This document shows, in pieces, positions 11,290-24,700 of a DNA stretch of 64,000 bases. The DNA comes from Rotaria macrura (taxonomy: Eukaryota; Rotifera; Eurotatoria; Philodinida; Philodinidae). The stretch's first letter is position 1; each line of letters starts with the position of its first letter. The DNA lies in contig OENT01000965.1 in NCBI GenBank assembly GCA_900239685.1, positions 1-64,000 on the forward strand, written 5' to 3'. Position numbers and translations under genes: made by a program. The notes under the pieces were generated by a model that worked only from the letters and a program-made list of their open reading frames with translations, did no database searches and was not told where the DNA came from.

Positions 11290-14200
11290 TGGAATTTGTG
11301 CGGAAAATATTCAGTATTGCAATAGAATAAAATAATACTTCAATTCACATGAATTTGAATAAAATAGAGAACGAAGTCATAAAAAATGTAATAAAGGAAG
11401 AAGCTATATTTATTTCAACGTTTGTCGTGCAATGTGACATGTTCTCTTGTTGATTGGGGGAATCTTATAGCCATACACTTCAGAACAACGATGATTCATC
11501 ATTGTAGGTGTCATAGATTTATGATGATTGAAGCAAGCAACACAACCGTACTACAGTCGAATAAATTCATTATCAATAGTATGATTTTTGTGTCTTAAGA
11601 GTACTCCAATATTATGAAAGAAAAGAATATCTGAGTGGCACTTCAAAGCACTGTATGAATAAGAGAAGATAGATTACCAGGCATATGACCGAGAGAGCCA
11701 TAAGGCGTTGAACTCAGACGTTATCGCCATAACAAAATGTGTGACTATGTTGAAATCAGTTTTTCGATTATGATGGCACATCTAATGGTTGATTAATTAT
11801 GAATGTATGTATTCGTTAAATACAATTCCATATTTTAGCTCCAAATACGTTTTACCAAGAAAAAACTCATTTGTTCATGTAATTAATTCTTTATGGTATT
11901 TGATTGAATCGGATGTCATTTAAAAGAAACATCCATAGCTGATATTCGGTCAAGAATAATAGCCGGTTCTTGTCTCAATAGCTTTGTGTATCGAAATTTT
12001 ACTTTGTGAGATCCCATTCCACATTCTTAGAATCGTTGATTTAAATTCTTTTTTTCTAAAGAAATAACTTAGTTTGTGTTTGAATCGATCGAATACCAGT
12101 TGCTTTAACCAGATATCAACGTCTTTTGGTTTACAATTAATATATGTCAGTATCGTAGAATGAGATAGTGTAAGACATCTATGTGAAAATAGGTAAAAAA
12201 AACATTGTTAAAATTTACTTGAGATAAAAGTTTCGCAAAAATCATTAAGAAGAAAATTTGTAACAACCCCATAGAACATATCTTAGGAGATTGAATCTTT
12301 GTTCGTCCTTGTTCTCTCGAAAATACTTGATAGATACGCTCCATAGAGAAAATATTGATTTAATGATGGCACTGTTATGCTATTCTATGGATTAACATAT
12401 TGAGAAACACGTTCTTGAGAACGAGTTTCGAGAATGTAACAAATACAGTTATCGTCGTGCTCTTTCTTTCTATTGCCATACGCCTAATTATCTTATCAAA
12501 TGGTTACACTTTCAATTAATTTGTTATGAATATGAAATTCAAATCATATTTAGCGGACAAGTACAACTTAATCAAAGTTATGAAGTTTTATCGAAGAATC
12601 GAATAAAATTATTTTTATAGCACATAAAAATATTTCATGATCGTTGGAATCTCGTATAAGTTTCAGAGGAACTGTTCAAATTCTATCCATCATTAAATAC
12701 TTTTTTTTACAGATTAGAGTCGATTCATCGAGTTACCACAAATGATTCGAGACAGTGGCTCACTAGTAGCAGACAAAAAAACTCAGTAAACATTTTTATC
12801 ATTAAAAATTGTTGAAGTCAATTATTTTCATAAAAGAGTCTTGTGTGATTGTGAGTGTAGTAGTGTTCGTAGCTGTCGTTAGGTAGCCAACGTTTTACCC
12901 ACATCCGAATTCATGAGTTGAAAATTATGTGAAGATACCGATTGAGCATCACTACGCGTGTAGTTTTCATGTAGAATGACTGGTACTCAGTTAATGCATG
13001 TTTTTCTTTCATAGCCTATGCCTTTAAACTATTTTAGGCACCGCACTTAAATAAATGATTGAGATAACAGTTGTAAACCCAACCAATAATGTTTACTCAA
13101 AAAATCGAAATATTCTCCTTTCTCTCTTGATCAATCTTCATTAACAAAAGTCAAAAGACAAAAGAAATAAGAACATATTTACTTAAATTACAGTCGCATG
13201 TTATTCGTTTCATTAAAATAATTTAGTCACTAGTAAAATAATTGTCGATAAAATATGAAAACTATGATAATTTACAAAGAATTTTTCATCGGAAATCTTT
13301 TATGAATAATCTATACATTTCCTCAAGTTTTGGCAGTCCCAGAAAAAAGGAGAGATGGAAAATACAGCAGATATCTATCTGTATACCTCTAGCACACCCT
13401 AAATTTCATACAGTGATGAGGTGTGCACATGATCAATATTTTGTGCAAAATACATTAAGTTACAGCAAATACAAAATTTACAAACAACTATTCTTTCGTG
13501 ATATTCATACAGGGTTAGATAGAACTCATCGTATGGAGCAATTATGATTGGATGGTGTATTTCACGATCAACTTTCAAAGTCTGAATATTCAAAAACATA
13601 ATGGATAATTGTCAAAATCCTTGAAAACTCATGTGAATATTGAAAATTTTTGTGTTACTTATTGTCTTTGATAATTTCAATTCAATTTTATTTTGTTTTT
13701 TCATAAATAAACGAATCTTAATCTAAATCTATTTCACCATTCGAAAATTGAATGGCAATGAAAAACTTTTGACTTTTCGTTATTTAGCGACATACATCAA
13801 TTTCGATCCAAAGAAATAGTAGTCTTCAAGAAAATTCTCTTTTAATTAGGTATTAGTCAATCAATTAAATAGATTTTTCTACATAGAATATGGAAAATAT
13901 GTTCATATTCATGATTTGTTTGTATTGTTAATTTTTCTTGATATTAAGAGAAAAAACGAAATCGAAAACTAGTACCATAGAATTTATGTACTCGATACTT
14001 CAACCAAGTTTAAAATATAAATATTCGTTAATTCAACCATGTAATTAATTATCTTTACAAATTGATTAGACAAACACACGAGAAATGATTTTTATTGTTC
14101 TAATCAAAATTAGACTAGCACATTGATATACAAATAGGTTAACTGATTTTCTTTGCAATATTACAAGAATATTTGTTGGTATCTGTGTGACATGATTTTC

Positions 14201-14722
14201 TATATGCCAAATATAAATAATAATTCATTTTTCACAAATAAATCAGCGTTTTCTTTTTAATCAGATAATCTCTTCTTTTACCAACAAAAAAAAATTAAGT
14301 ATATTAACACGTAGTTGACCAGCGAGAAAAAAAAAGAAAAGAAAATATAACCTCTTTCTGTTTTAACAGTTTAAAGAAGAGAGATCAGAATAAAAAAAAA
14401 AGAAAGAAAGAAAAATATAGATCTCTCATAGACATAATCACTCTGTATTAATATCCGTTCACCGGTTTTTTTCTTATTGAAAAAATTCGTTTCAAATACA
14501 AGCATCATCATAAGAGAAAAAGGTATTGAACAAATAAACAACAAGATGATTTTAGAAATCGAGAGACACACAAAGGAAAAAAACATCGATTCAGTCTCTA
14601 TCTGACAATTGACAAGATTTAATTTTGTGAAATAATAATGCTTGATGTTTCTTGATTATTTTCTTTTTCTTCATTGGCATCAGTCGATTGATCAATCTAG
14701 AATCGAATAGAATAAAAATCTT
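11290..14722. other. Intergenic DNA between two minus-strand genes
   Basis: This holds the promoter region of the BRAP-type gene on the right-hand side of that gene and the 3' flank of the KH gene. No additional exon chain is apparent. Open frames near 13242-13599 and 14371-14586 are short, overlap on opposite strands or consist of homopolymer-rich sequence, and look like chance. Confidence 0.5.
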
Positions 14723-17700
14723 CTAATTATTTTTTCTAGAGCATAAACGAACTTTATTATTTTCAGGTTGAGTTTGTTTTACAACTGTATCTTTTTCATT
14801 ATTATTACTATCATCATTCAGATAGGATATAGATGATGTATGAATTCTTGTTTTATTCGATCGATTTCTTCCAACAAGACGTTGTTGTTTTCTTGCTGCA
14901 TTTTCTTCTGTAGCAATACGAATTTTATCTAATTTATCAATTAATGTATCAAACAATTGTTTAGATGCATCGTCTAATGCATGGTAGTATTGCTTTTGAA
15001 TCCAAAATCCATCATCGGTCGTACAATCGATTTCTTTTGTTTCTGGACATGCTCGTTTTGATTTATGTCTAGGTGAATTCGACGAATAAGTGGTTGATGG
15101 TAAATTTTCATGCTGTTGATTTTGTGATTCTGTCGGTGTTTTATTATGATCAGTTAATTCTCCTCGACGTTTATCTGTTTTACGTGAAGCTGACGTTGCT
15201 TGATGAGTAAAATCAAACGATGGTGTATTTTGAAAATTATATGATGGCTGAGGATAAAGATTACTATTGCCAAGATTTAAAGATTTTGTCGTAAAACCTT
15301 GAAAATCAAAGAGAACTATTGTTAGTACATGTTAAAGATGTCATATTAGCAACAAGTATCTAAACTATATTAGAATATTTTTCAGCAACATCGTACAGTA
15401 ACAGAAAAAAAGTCTCGCCAAGATACGTAATACATACAAGTTTTGATGATTGCAAAAGACTAAAACGCATCTAAACGGATTATTAAAGAGGCTTTACAGC
15501 TGTTTATTTTATTGATGATTAGCAATCACGGAAATTATTGAAATTTCAAAAGGGGTTGGTGGTTTCCGAAGGAATTTTTTCAAAAAATTCAGAATTCTAG
15601 AACGAAATTCTTGTTGTGTTATACGATTTTAGTGAACTTGAAAATAAGAACGTTCGTCAAAGTCAATACGAAAGAGAAAGTTGAATTTTATATGGTTCTA
15701 CTTGGAAGAAAAGAATCCATTTTAAATTCTAGTTCAACCACACGAAAAATATTAATACCTGTTTCTTTATTTGATTGACACAGTGTCGATGATGTTGCTG
15801 AAGATTGTTCTGTATGCGGAGAAGCTGGTTCGCGTAAATGAGGCGAATCTTGAAATGAAGTATCGCTATGTTTTGGTTCAATTACTAGTACAGCAGTTTC
15901 ATCTTCATTCCGTAAGAAGCTGCGTATTGTATCAATAGCAAAATTCAGATTTCGTGATTGATAAGCAGTTAATTTACATTCAACATAACCATTCTCATTT
16001 GCTTGTCGAGCAACAATCATATCACGTAAATGACATTTTGTTTGAATACGTTTTAAGTTAGAAGCTCGTGTACCTGATATATGAAATAAAAATAGGAGAG
16101 TAGAGAAATTCTTTGTTCGTTTAATGAAGAAATTCAATTACCAACAATACGTGCAACACAATCGCTTCGTATGTGAACAATTTGTTCTAAGAGATCATTA
16201 CGATTACGATTGACAAATGTTTTTCCTTGATAATTGTTGAATGGCGATTGTCCTTGATAATGAGATGGTGACGAACGATAAGTATGATTATCGTTTCTAT
16301 GCCGTTGATAATAACTATTATCATTACTGGTTGATTCATCATCAGCTAAAATTTATAAACGTTACTTTGCTTTTGAATTGAGAAGAGAAATTTATTGTTT
16401 GTTACGTTTAAATGGTTGAATTGGAACACCGAGAACATCATTGATAAAAGCAGTGATTTGTAGACAAGCATCGGTCACATTTTCAGTCAGTTCGCCGGTT
16501 ATAGAAAGTTCATTTTGTACTTGCTTATCACCAAATTTCGGTAATTTAACAGGCTATAAAACGAAAAAATGTTTATAATTAGCAAACTTCGTTGATTTCA
16601 CAATAGTAAACAGATCGACATGTATCATCTTAACCCTATTCATATCAACAGGTTGATAATCAATATTCGAGTGAATAAGGATGATTTCGCCAAAGAAGTA
16701 TATTCGAAGATTATACGAACTTATTGTTTCATAAATTTTATTTATAACAAAATACATACACTTTATCGGATACAATACAATACGAATCTCAATTCGATCT
16801 TTCTTCATGGTATTGATTGATCATATTCAAGTTTTATATTTTATTATGAATAAATTTTACGTTCTAAAGATTCGATCTATGATAATATTTGTCTATCTCC
16901 GAGTATAAGAAGACACTGATTGTACGATGCGTGATGACTTTGTTCAAATTTAATCAATCAATTTTGAATTGATGAAGTGCAAAAGAGTTATAACTCTTCT
17001 ATTATTCGTTAAAAATCAATTTCGGATTAATCATTCAGTATTTGTAGTTTTCTCTTCATGCTCGAACATACATAGGTAAAATTATAGATTTTTTACATCT
17101 ATTAAAAATAGAAAGAGCTTAACATCATTAATTAACTATGGGAGAAGACTTTAGAAAAAGAACTCATCTATGAAGCTGTGGGAATTTTTGCCGAGTTGGT
17201 TCACTTCGAAACGATATTTTCTATTTATTTGTGGTATATATTTTACGAGAGAGAAGTAAATGACGCTGAAAAAAAACTTCGATGTCGTTATAAATTCATG
17301 ATAACGTTGTGAGAACACTTTTAGGAATTCAGCAATAATTGATCGATATTCTTTCAAATAAGTTCATTATTTATTCTCCACAATCAAATCAACGAGCCTG
17401 AAAGATATTCTATTCTTTTTTTATCAACACTCGAGTTATCGAATTTACACAGATTATTGCATCTATCATAGTTAGCAATATCCATATATATTAGCTTACA
17501 TTCATGACGACGACATTCAAACGTTGTTGTAATGATCCAGCGAAAAAACTCCAATTTTCTAGAACAAATAATTCTTTTCTTCTAAACAATCGAAAGAATA
17601 CTTGATAGATATTTTTACTTTTGAGCACTTCTTGTCCTTGGCTTGAAATGAGCATGACAAATGTATATTGAGATTTGCGCTCGCGGGGTGTAAATTTTAC

Positions 17701-18779
17701 TTGATCTTGTTTGACATTGTCGGTTTTGTCTTCACTTGTATTTGATGCTATAGGATCAGCTGATTTCTTTTCATCACTTATTGATGAATAGGTATCGATT
17801 GATGTTGGATTGACTGAAGATTTCGCATCAGTACCGTCGTTATCTAAACAACAGGTTTCCATCGCTGTGAATGCAAAGTTTTATTCCAAAACATAATCCT
17901 AACCATTTGAACTTTCTGTATCTTTCGTTTGTTCACTGTTCAATGTTGTAACCGTAGCTGACTTCTGTTCTTCGACACTCGACGAATCTGGGTTGCTTGT
18001 TGTTTCAAGTGCTGCTGTTGAACAAGATGGTTTATCATCAACGTCTTTGTCTTAAAAATTGTATGAATTATCAAACATGCCTGGAAGACTTTCAATTATA
18101 AATATGTTTACCCAATGAAATTTCCGCTTCCTGAAGCTTCTCAGGATTAGGTATTGTTAGTTGACTTTGATGTTCAGTACGATCACGTTGTGTCGGTCGA
18201 TTCGATCGTTTGAACATTCGATCCATTATTTCAACAAGACATTTGCGTACATTATTTTCTGTACCAAAGATTTTATACGAATGTTTTATCGGTTGTTGAT
18301 AACCAGGCTGAGATAGCATATCAATGAATACGAGATGAAATATGCAAAACGAATACTTACAAATATGTTGACATGGAATGATTTAGCAAGTGCATGTAAA
18401 CTTGAATTTTCTTCTAGAAACCGCATCGAATAAAAACTAATATTTTTATATTAGTCATTAAAAATTTACCCTCATATCGACCAAATAAATTTCTCTTTTG
18501 TCGGTTATCAGTTAAAAACCGAATATTGCAAGCATTGACTTCCGATATTTGATATTCATTATATTTTTTTATTAGTCTTTCTCGATCACTTTCTTCAGTC
18601 GCATATCGAATATCTTGTGGCATTTTCAATCGATGTGTTGCACTTTGTGCACAAGGAACTGATTCATTTTCCTTTGGTTTCTCAGTATTTCCAGATGATT
18701 GACTTTGTTCACTTGATGATATTACAGGAGTTTCGGAGGACGCCGTTGCTTCGACCGTTTGTTGTTCTTGATCACTCAT
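14723..18779 (-). CDS. KH-like multidomain protein, family unassigned
   Basis: Nine exons join in phase: 18779-18470, 18413-18361, 18307-18112, 18050-17904, 17864-17500, 16553-16406, 16345-16142, 16073-15759 and 15297-14723, giving 770 residues. Three segments resemble KH RNA-binding folds: residues about 83-165 (loop GRYE), about 302-400, and about 455-530, where VARIVGTRASNLKRIQ matches the helix-loop-helix core. The third is the most convincing; in it the GXXG loop reads GTRA. The segments are joined by Ser/Thr/Gln-rich, probably disordered linkers. The C-terminus is basic with no membrane segment or signal peptide. An RNA-binding role is therefore inferred, not shown. I do not recognise an orthologue. 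Intron 5, between the two exons of the middle module, is 946 bp; several others are 50-70 bp. Confidence 0.75.
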
Positions 18780-21700
18780 GACTAATATATGTAAAATAGA
18801 TAAAGAATGATATATCGTTACTATTATCACTGATCGAAGAACTTTAAGTGTTGGCTACGAAGAAAAAAGAAGGCAGGCGAATAATGGAAGTATTCCAGAA
18901 GCGATAGAATGTGTTCGATGATTGAATTAAGATTTTGTATTCTATTTATTGATGAAACAGTGTAAAGATATAAATATATATATATATATTATAGAAGAAA
19001 AAAAACTGAACTTTAAATTCGCTAGATGGCAGTGGCTTATATGAAACGAAACCATGGGAAGAATATATATAATATATATTTCTATTCAACATGTGAGTAT
19101 CAAATGTATTCGTTGAATAAAAATCGGATGACATTAACATAGTCGATCTCTAATTTTATAGGTTATTCTAAAATTGACATTCAATTTATTTTTGCCGATG
19201 GCATAGTTTTCGAAAGTCAACATCGAAGTAGAGTTTGACTGCAATACGTGATTGATACAAATCCTATCACTGATTCGTACTCCAGTTGTCGAGATTTCTT
19301 TCAAAATATTCATCATTCCGGAACATGTTATGCCTACAAGGAGAGATCACCGGGTGACGATTAGAAAATCTCGTTCGTCAATGAAATAGTGATAAAACAA
19401 TTAGACGTATGCACCAAACTACGGAACCAATTGTGAATCACAGGGTTTGATTATTCTCGTTAGCTACAATGCTCATTTAACTTAGTTATTTAGCTGGGTC
19501 ATTACTAGATACTTGGGATGGTTGAGAGCGCACCGGGACCACCAAGATCAAGTTTTCCGGCTTCGTTGGGTACCTAATATCGGCCAAATTACAAGTATAA
19601 CTGAACTCACTATTTCAGGCATCGAGAATAATGAAGCCTGGGAAGTTTGGGATTGGTGCATGTTTTGAAAAAAATGGCATTGCGGATCTTCAAATATCTG
19701 TTATTCATTTGCGATTAAAAATTCATACGTTGATAATTATTTCTATACGACAATATATACAAGTATGACATGAATTGAATACAAAGGAGTGATTATATTA
19801 TACTGTTCAAACTAAATTGATACTATACTAATCAATTGTATTAAAATAAAGTCTTGTATTTATATTAGAAAGTCAATGACGAGCAATAATCATATAATTT
19901 GTTACTGTTTTTATTGTTCCTATCTTCCTATGATATACATCCTGTAATAAATTAACTTATTAATAACTAGTAAATAAGTATACGGTAAACATACATACAG
20001 TTTTCTACTCAATAAATCAATTGTATCCATGTAAGAGGTCGAAGTCTGATTGGACTGATCGGTAAAACATTCCGAAATGAAAGGTTATTATCTATAAGAT
20101 AATAAGAATCCTACAATGATATGTATTATCATACAGCAAGCAAAAAATGCAAATAAATACTTTTCATTAAATATTCGATATTAAAATCGTTTCGAACACA
20201 ATTTTGAAAAGTACGACTGCGTTAAATTTCTAATCTAATGGCAGCTACAACTTTAATTTTCTCTATAGTTCATTTAGAAGTTGAAAAATAATGTGTTCCA
20301 ATTATTGTGAGTTTCTTTGACTGATTGCATTGTCATTGATAGAATCATCATACAATTTCAAGTGATTAATATAAAACATAGAAATATTTTGTTTCACAAA
20401 AATGATTTTTCTGTTAATAGTTCAAATATCTTTGGCAGATAGATATTAAGAATAACAAACATAGAAAATAACAAGATAAATGTACATGTTCAATCATCAT
20501 TCCTTGAAAAATAGAGTTTCTAGCTACATAAAATATTCTGTGAAATAACTAAAACCAACATCTGCCTTTCAGTTAAGAAATACTACTATGCATGTAATAG
20601 TTACTGGTAATAAATGTAATGTGTCGTGCATTGTCAGTTTTTTCAACTAATAAATCGACGTAATTGTTTAAATGTTTCTGGTACTAAAAAAATTCCTTTT
20701 GTCATCGGTGTTTTTTATGCACTCAAATTTATACAAATCGAAATAATCCGAATCTACTGGTAATCTATATCAAACAAAGATAATAGTCCATGTCATCTTT
20801 CAATAACCTGAACATACCGATATCGAGTAAAACTATTATTACACTATACACAAAATAATGCCATGGATTGATATTTCATGTATAATAATTCGTGAAAAAT
20901 TCTTCGAATTAATAAAAACAATATGATTAGAAAAAGCGGAAAATTTTCATTAAAAAGTAACTACTCTTTTGATGACCTCTTGAGTTTTCTGAATTAGTGT
21001 CCGAATCTCGCTCGAAAGGAAAACTTTTGAAAGAAAATTATCGAGTTCAAGGAATTGAGTGGGCGATAGAAGAAATGATTTTCAATCACTCAAAACCTCA
21101 CCGTACCCACACGTACCATTTTACCGTAAACCACCCTTCTAACTAGTAATTTATTCGATATTTTATTTCGAAATTACATTTTTTAGAATCTGTATTCTCC
21201 GAATTGTTTTCGGGGTTTGAACACCATAAAGAGTTTTCAAGTAAACTGGATGTTCACAATATGTTTTTGATAAAACGGCTATTCTTTTTAAATTCGATAT
21301 ATGGATAAATTTGATATTATTCTTTTGACTACTAAATTGAAGACTCTCTCAAGCTTATTAGATTTATCAGTAGATTCATATGGCTTCAGTGAAGCCGCTT
21401 CGCTGCCATTCCAAAGACTCATCAATACCAGTCGTATCGGGTCTTTTCTATCCTGCAGAGAATCCATGCTGATTACAACACTATTCTCAAAGGGCGATTG
21501 ATTCTTTAATATGAAGTTCGACCTGTAAATGTAATAATCATTCCCTTTTATCATCATTTTCTATAAAATAAGTATCACAACTTCCTATGAATTTAGTGTT
21601 CTTCATTTCTCGAATGAATATGTAAAAGTTTGATTTTTTGCAATCAAGGAATCTAAATTGATCTTATTTGCTGAATATCTGAAAACAAAATTTTGGTATG

Positions 21701-24700
21701 TTCAATTTTTCCCTACATCATTAGATACTCCTTCGTCATATTATTCTCTCTTTTCAACAATACTTGTAGACTATAATCGAATGACAGACCTACAAATATC
21801 TTCCTGTGTTTTATTCAATCCAACCTGTGATTTAAGATTGATCAGTTGGTTTTTAATCATAAACAATGACTTTTCACTTGTTTAACCACCGAGAGGATAT
21901 CCTTGTAAATAGTAAATGTTAAAATTCGGGCTAGGTAATCGATATACTTGAAATCGAATCGTTCAAGCTGATAGTAGTTTACTTACAAGTAAGACATGTT
22001 GAATTTAAATCGTGAGAACTAATGAAGATCTTATCGATTCTCATGATTAAGAGCTAACATTTGGTCATGATACTCAAAGCCTGTCATTCAATAGCTTATT
22101 GCAGTCTCTACTATCATGATTTAGGCAAATTAGATGGTTTTAACCAATCTGATTTATGGACGAATTATCTTTGATTAATCTCCACTGACGAGTTGAACAG
22201 AGAAAGTTTTTTTTTCAGAACGAGCTACAGTATCGTCCTATAGATTGAAGATTTTGTCACACCTCTCGATTATTGTAGATCGGAACAACCTCATTGAATT
22301 CCAAGAAAATCATGCTAAACTTTGCTGATATAGAAGAAGAGTGAAGAAAAGAATTTTGACACAAAGAAAAATTGTATGTGTAGCGCAGACATTTTTATGA
22401 AACTCGACGAGAAAATTCTGTGCTTTTATAGGCAATCTTTGATAAAATAATTTTTCCCAAACTCGCGCTGGTAACTGAATTTTGAGTTATTCGAACCTTG
22501 TGCACGATGGAGATATCTATTATCTACATTTTATCCTATGACAAGAAGTTTTGTGTATTGTACTGAAATTTCCGAAGCGTAAATTAAAGTTATGATTAGA
22601 AAAACAATATGAACAAATAATCTCAATGGTTTACTTATTATCAAACTTAAATACTATTGTAAGTTATATTCAATGTTGAAGAAAATCTTTCGGAGGAATA
22701 TTGCATCATTCGTTTCATTATAGACATCTTACTATTTGTATCATGTTACGTTTTGTGTTTTTATTTTCTCGCCCATGGCTATATATTATGTATGACAGCA
22801 ATGATCTGATGATTAGTTAGTATGTACCAGAACTATTAACTATTATACCGAAGATTGTCTGAATATTTAAACTAGAATTTCTGTCACTTACGTGTCTTCT
22901 ACTATCAAAGAGTAGAAACCGATTGAATAGAACTTTTTCTGATATCTGTTGTGGACACTCATAAGTGAATAGAAAACACAAACATAAACGCAACAACGGG
23001 CTAGAAAGACAGGAAGATTTCTATATATAATTATATTTGTATTGACAGAATAAATGATCAGGTATAGTAATTTAGAAAAGGTTAAAAAACGCTAATCACA
23101 ATCGAAAATTTGATAAATTCTCTATCTTTCAAACTGATTACAAACAGTCGATATCATGGTTGGAAACTGTAGCAAATGCAATACATGACTGCCTTCTGTT
23201 TCATTCTATATGGACACGATATTCCATTCCATTTAATGAAACACCACAGCATCATTCGATCAATGGTTTTTGCATTTTTCTACTGTTTATAGCTTTGACG
23301 ACATCATATTATTTGACTCAGTAAACTGCATTTTTCCTTATTCTTTCTCATTATTTAACACGGTAATGAGAAATACCTAAAAATGTCAAAAAAGTTTATT
23401 GAACTGAAATAAGAATCATTAAGAACGTTTTATCATATTGAATCATGGATATTTAACCTTCATCCATCGCAAAAATTCAACTATTATCATACTCTACATT
23501 TATTAGCCTTGCTTTCCTTCTATGTATGTGTGTACTACGTTTTGTAGACATACGAGTTGAACATATATTTTTGTGTTTCTTCAAAATTTAATTTAAAAAA
23601 ATCGTTTTCTCTCCTGCAATCGAAAACTTGATGCATTCTATCAATAGTATGAGAAATATTGTCAAGAAAAATATCTAGTCTATCAATCATTGTCAATGTT
23701 CAGTGAAATACCAACTGAACTTTGTTTGTTTGCATAACATACTATATATTGGTTGAAACACTTGAGTGATGTTTTACATATCGATTGTTATTATTCAATT
23801 GTTGCATGATGAAATAGTTGAAGCATTGTTGAACAATAGTTCTAGATTACTTGATATAGTATTCTTCAAAAATAAGGTTATGAAATTAAAACGTTACTTT
23901 TGAAAAATATGTTTTAGATTGAAATTTTAGTTCTATATTTCATGGTATTATTTTGTAAATAATTTGACATTATTCGTTGTTGTTTTTTTGCCTCATTGAA
24001 ACAACTATCGATCGAAAATAGGAATTTTCTTAACTTAAATTTAATTATTATATCAATTCTATTTTTTATGATATTGACGCCGTTCTCAAAATGAGAAAAG
24101 AGTACGTCATATATTCATTTCATCTGTACTTGACATGAATGAGACTAACGTCCGTATTATTAAATACGAGTTTATAACATTTTTCAAAGTATATGTACTA
24201 GTGAATTCATTCAACTTATATTAAAACTCATTGCTTCATATTTTTCAAGCAAGATAAACAAATATAGATTCTGTTTCAAGTATTAATTCACATTAGAAAA
24301 CACTGCCGATCCCTTTAAAAAGAAAGTTCGACATCGTTTACCTATTGACTAATCTAGTATTTTCTTTTAAATTTCCATGGATTACATCTCATGAAAGCGT
24401 ATTTGTCGATTCATTCAATCATGCAATATTCGCTTGAATTTCTTCTGTTTCACGATACAATCATTTTCACCTAGCCACTCTGATTTCATTCAATGTAAAA
24501 AATACGCGATGCATAAATGAATAAATATCTTTATGTCAGTATTGGTTCTTTTACACATGACCGATTTTATTATTTCTTTCAATTTTCAAATAGTTCACGA
24601 TAAGATCACTGCTTAAAAATAGAACACACGAAAAAATGTATCGTTTATGATCGATAAAACCTATTATGTTCGATTATCAGTTGAAGTATTTGCCGATATC

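Noticed and set aside
13242-13599. Overlapping open frames of 101 and 66 codons on opposite strands
   Set aside because: Neither shows a domain, a signal peptide or plausible splice partners; mutual overlap is typical of chance frames.
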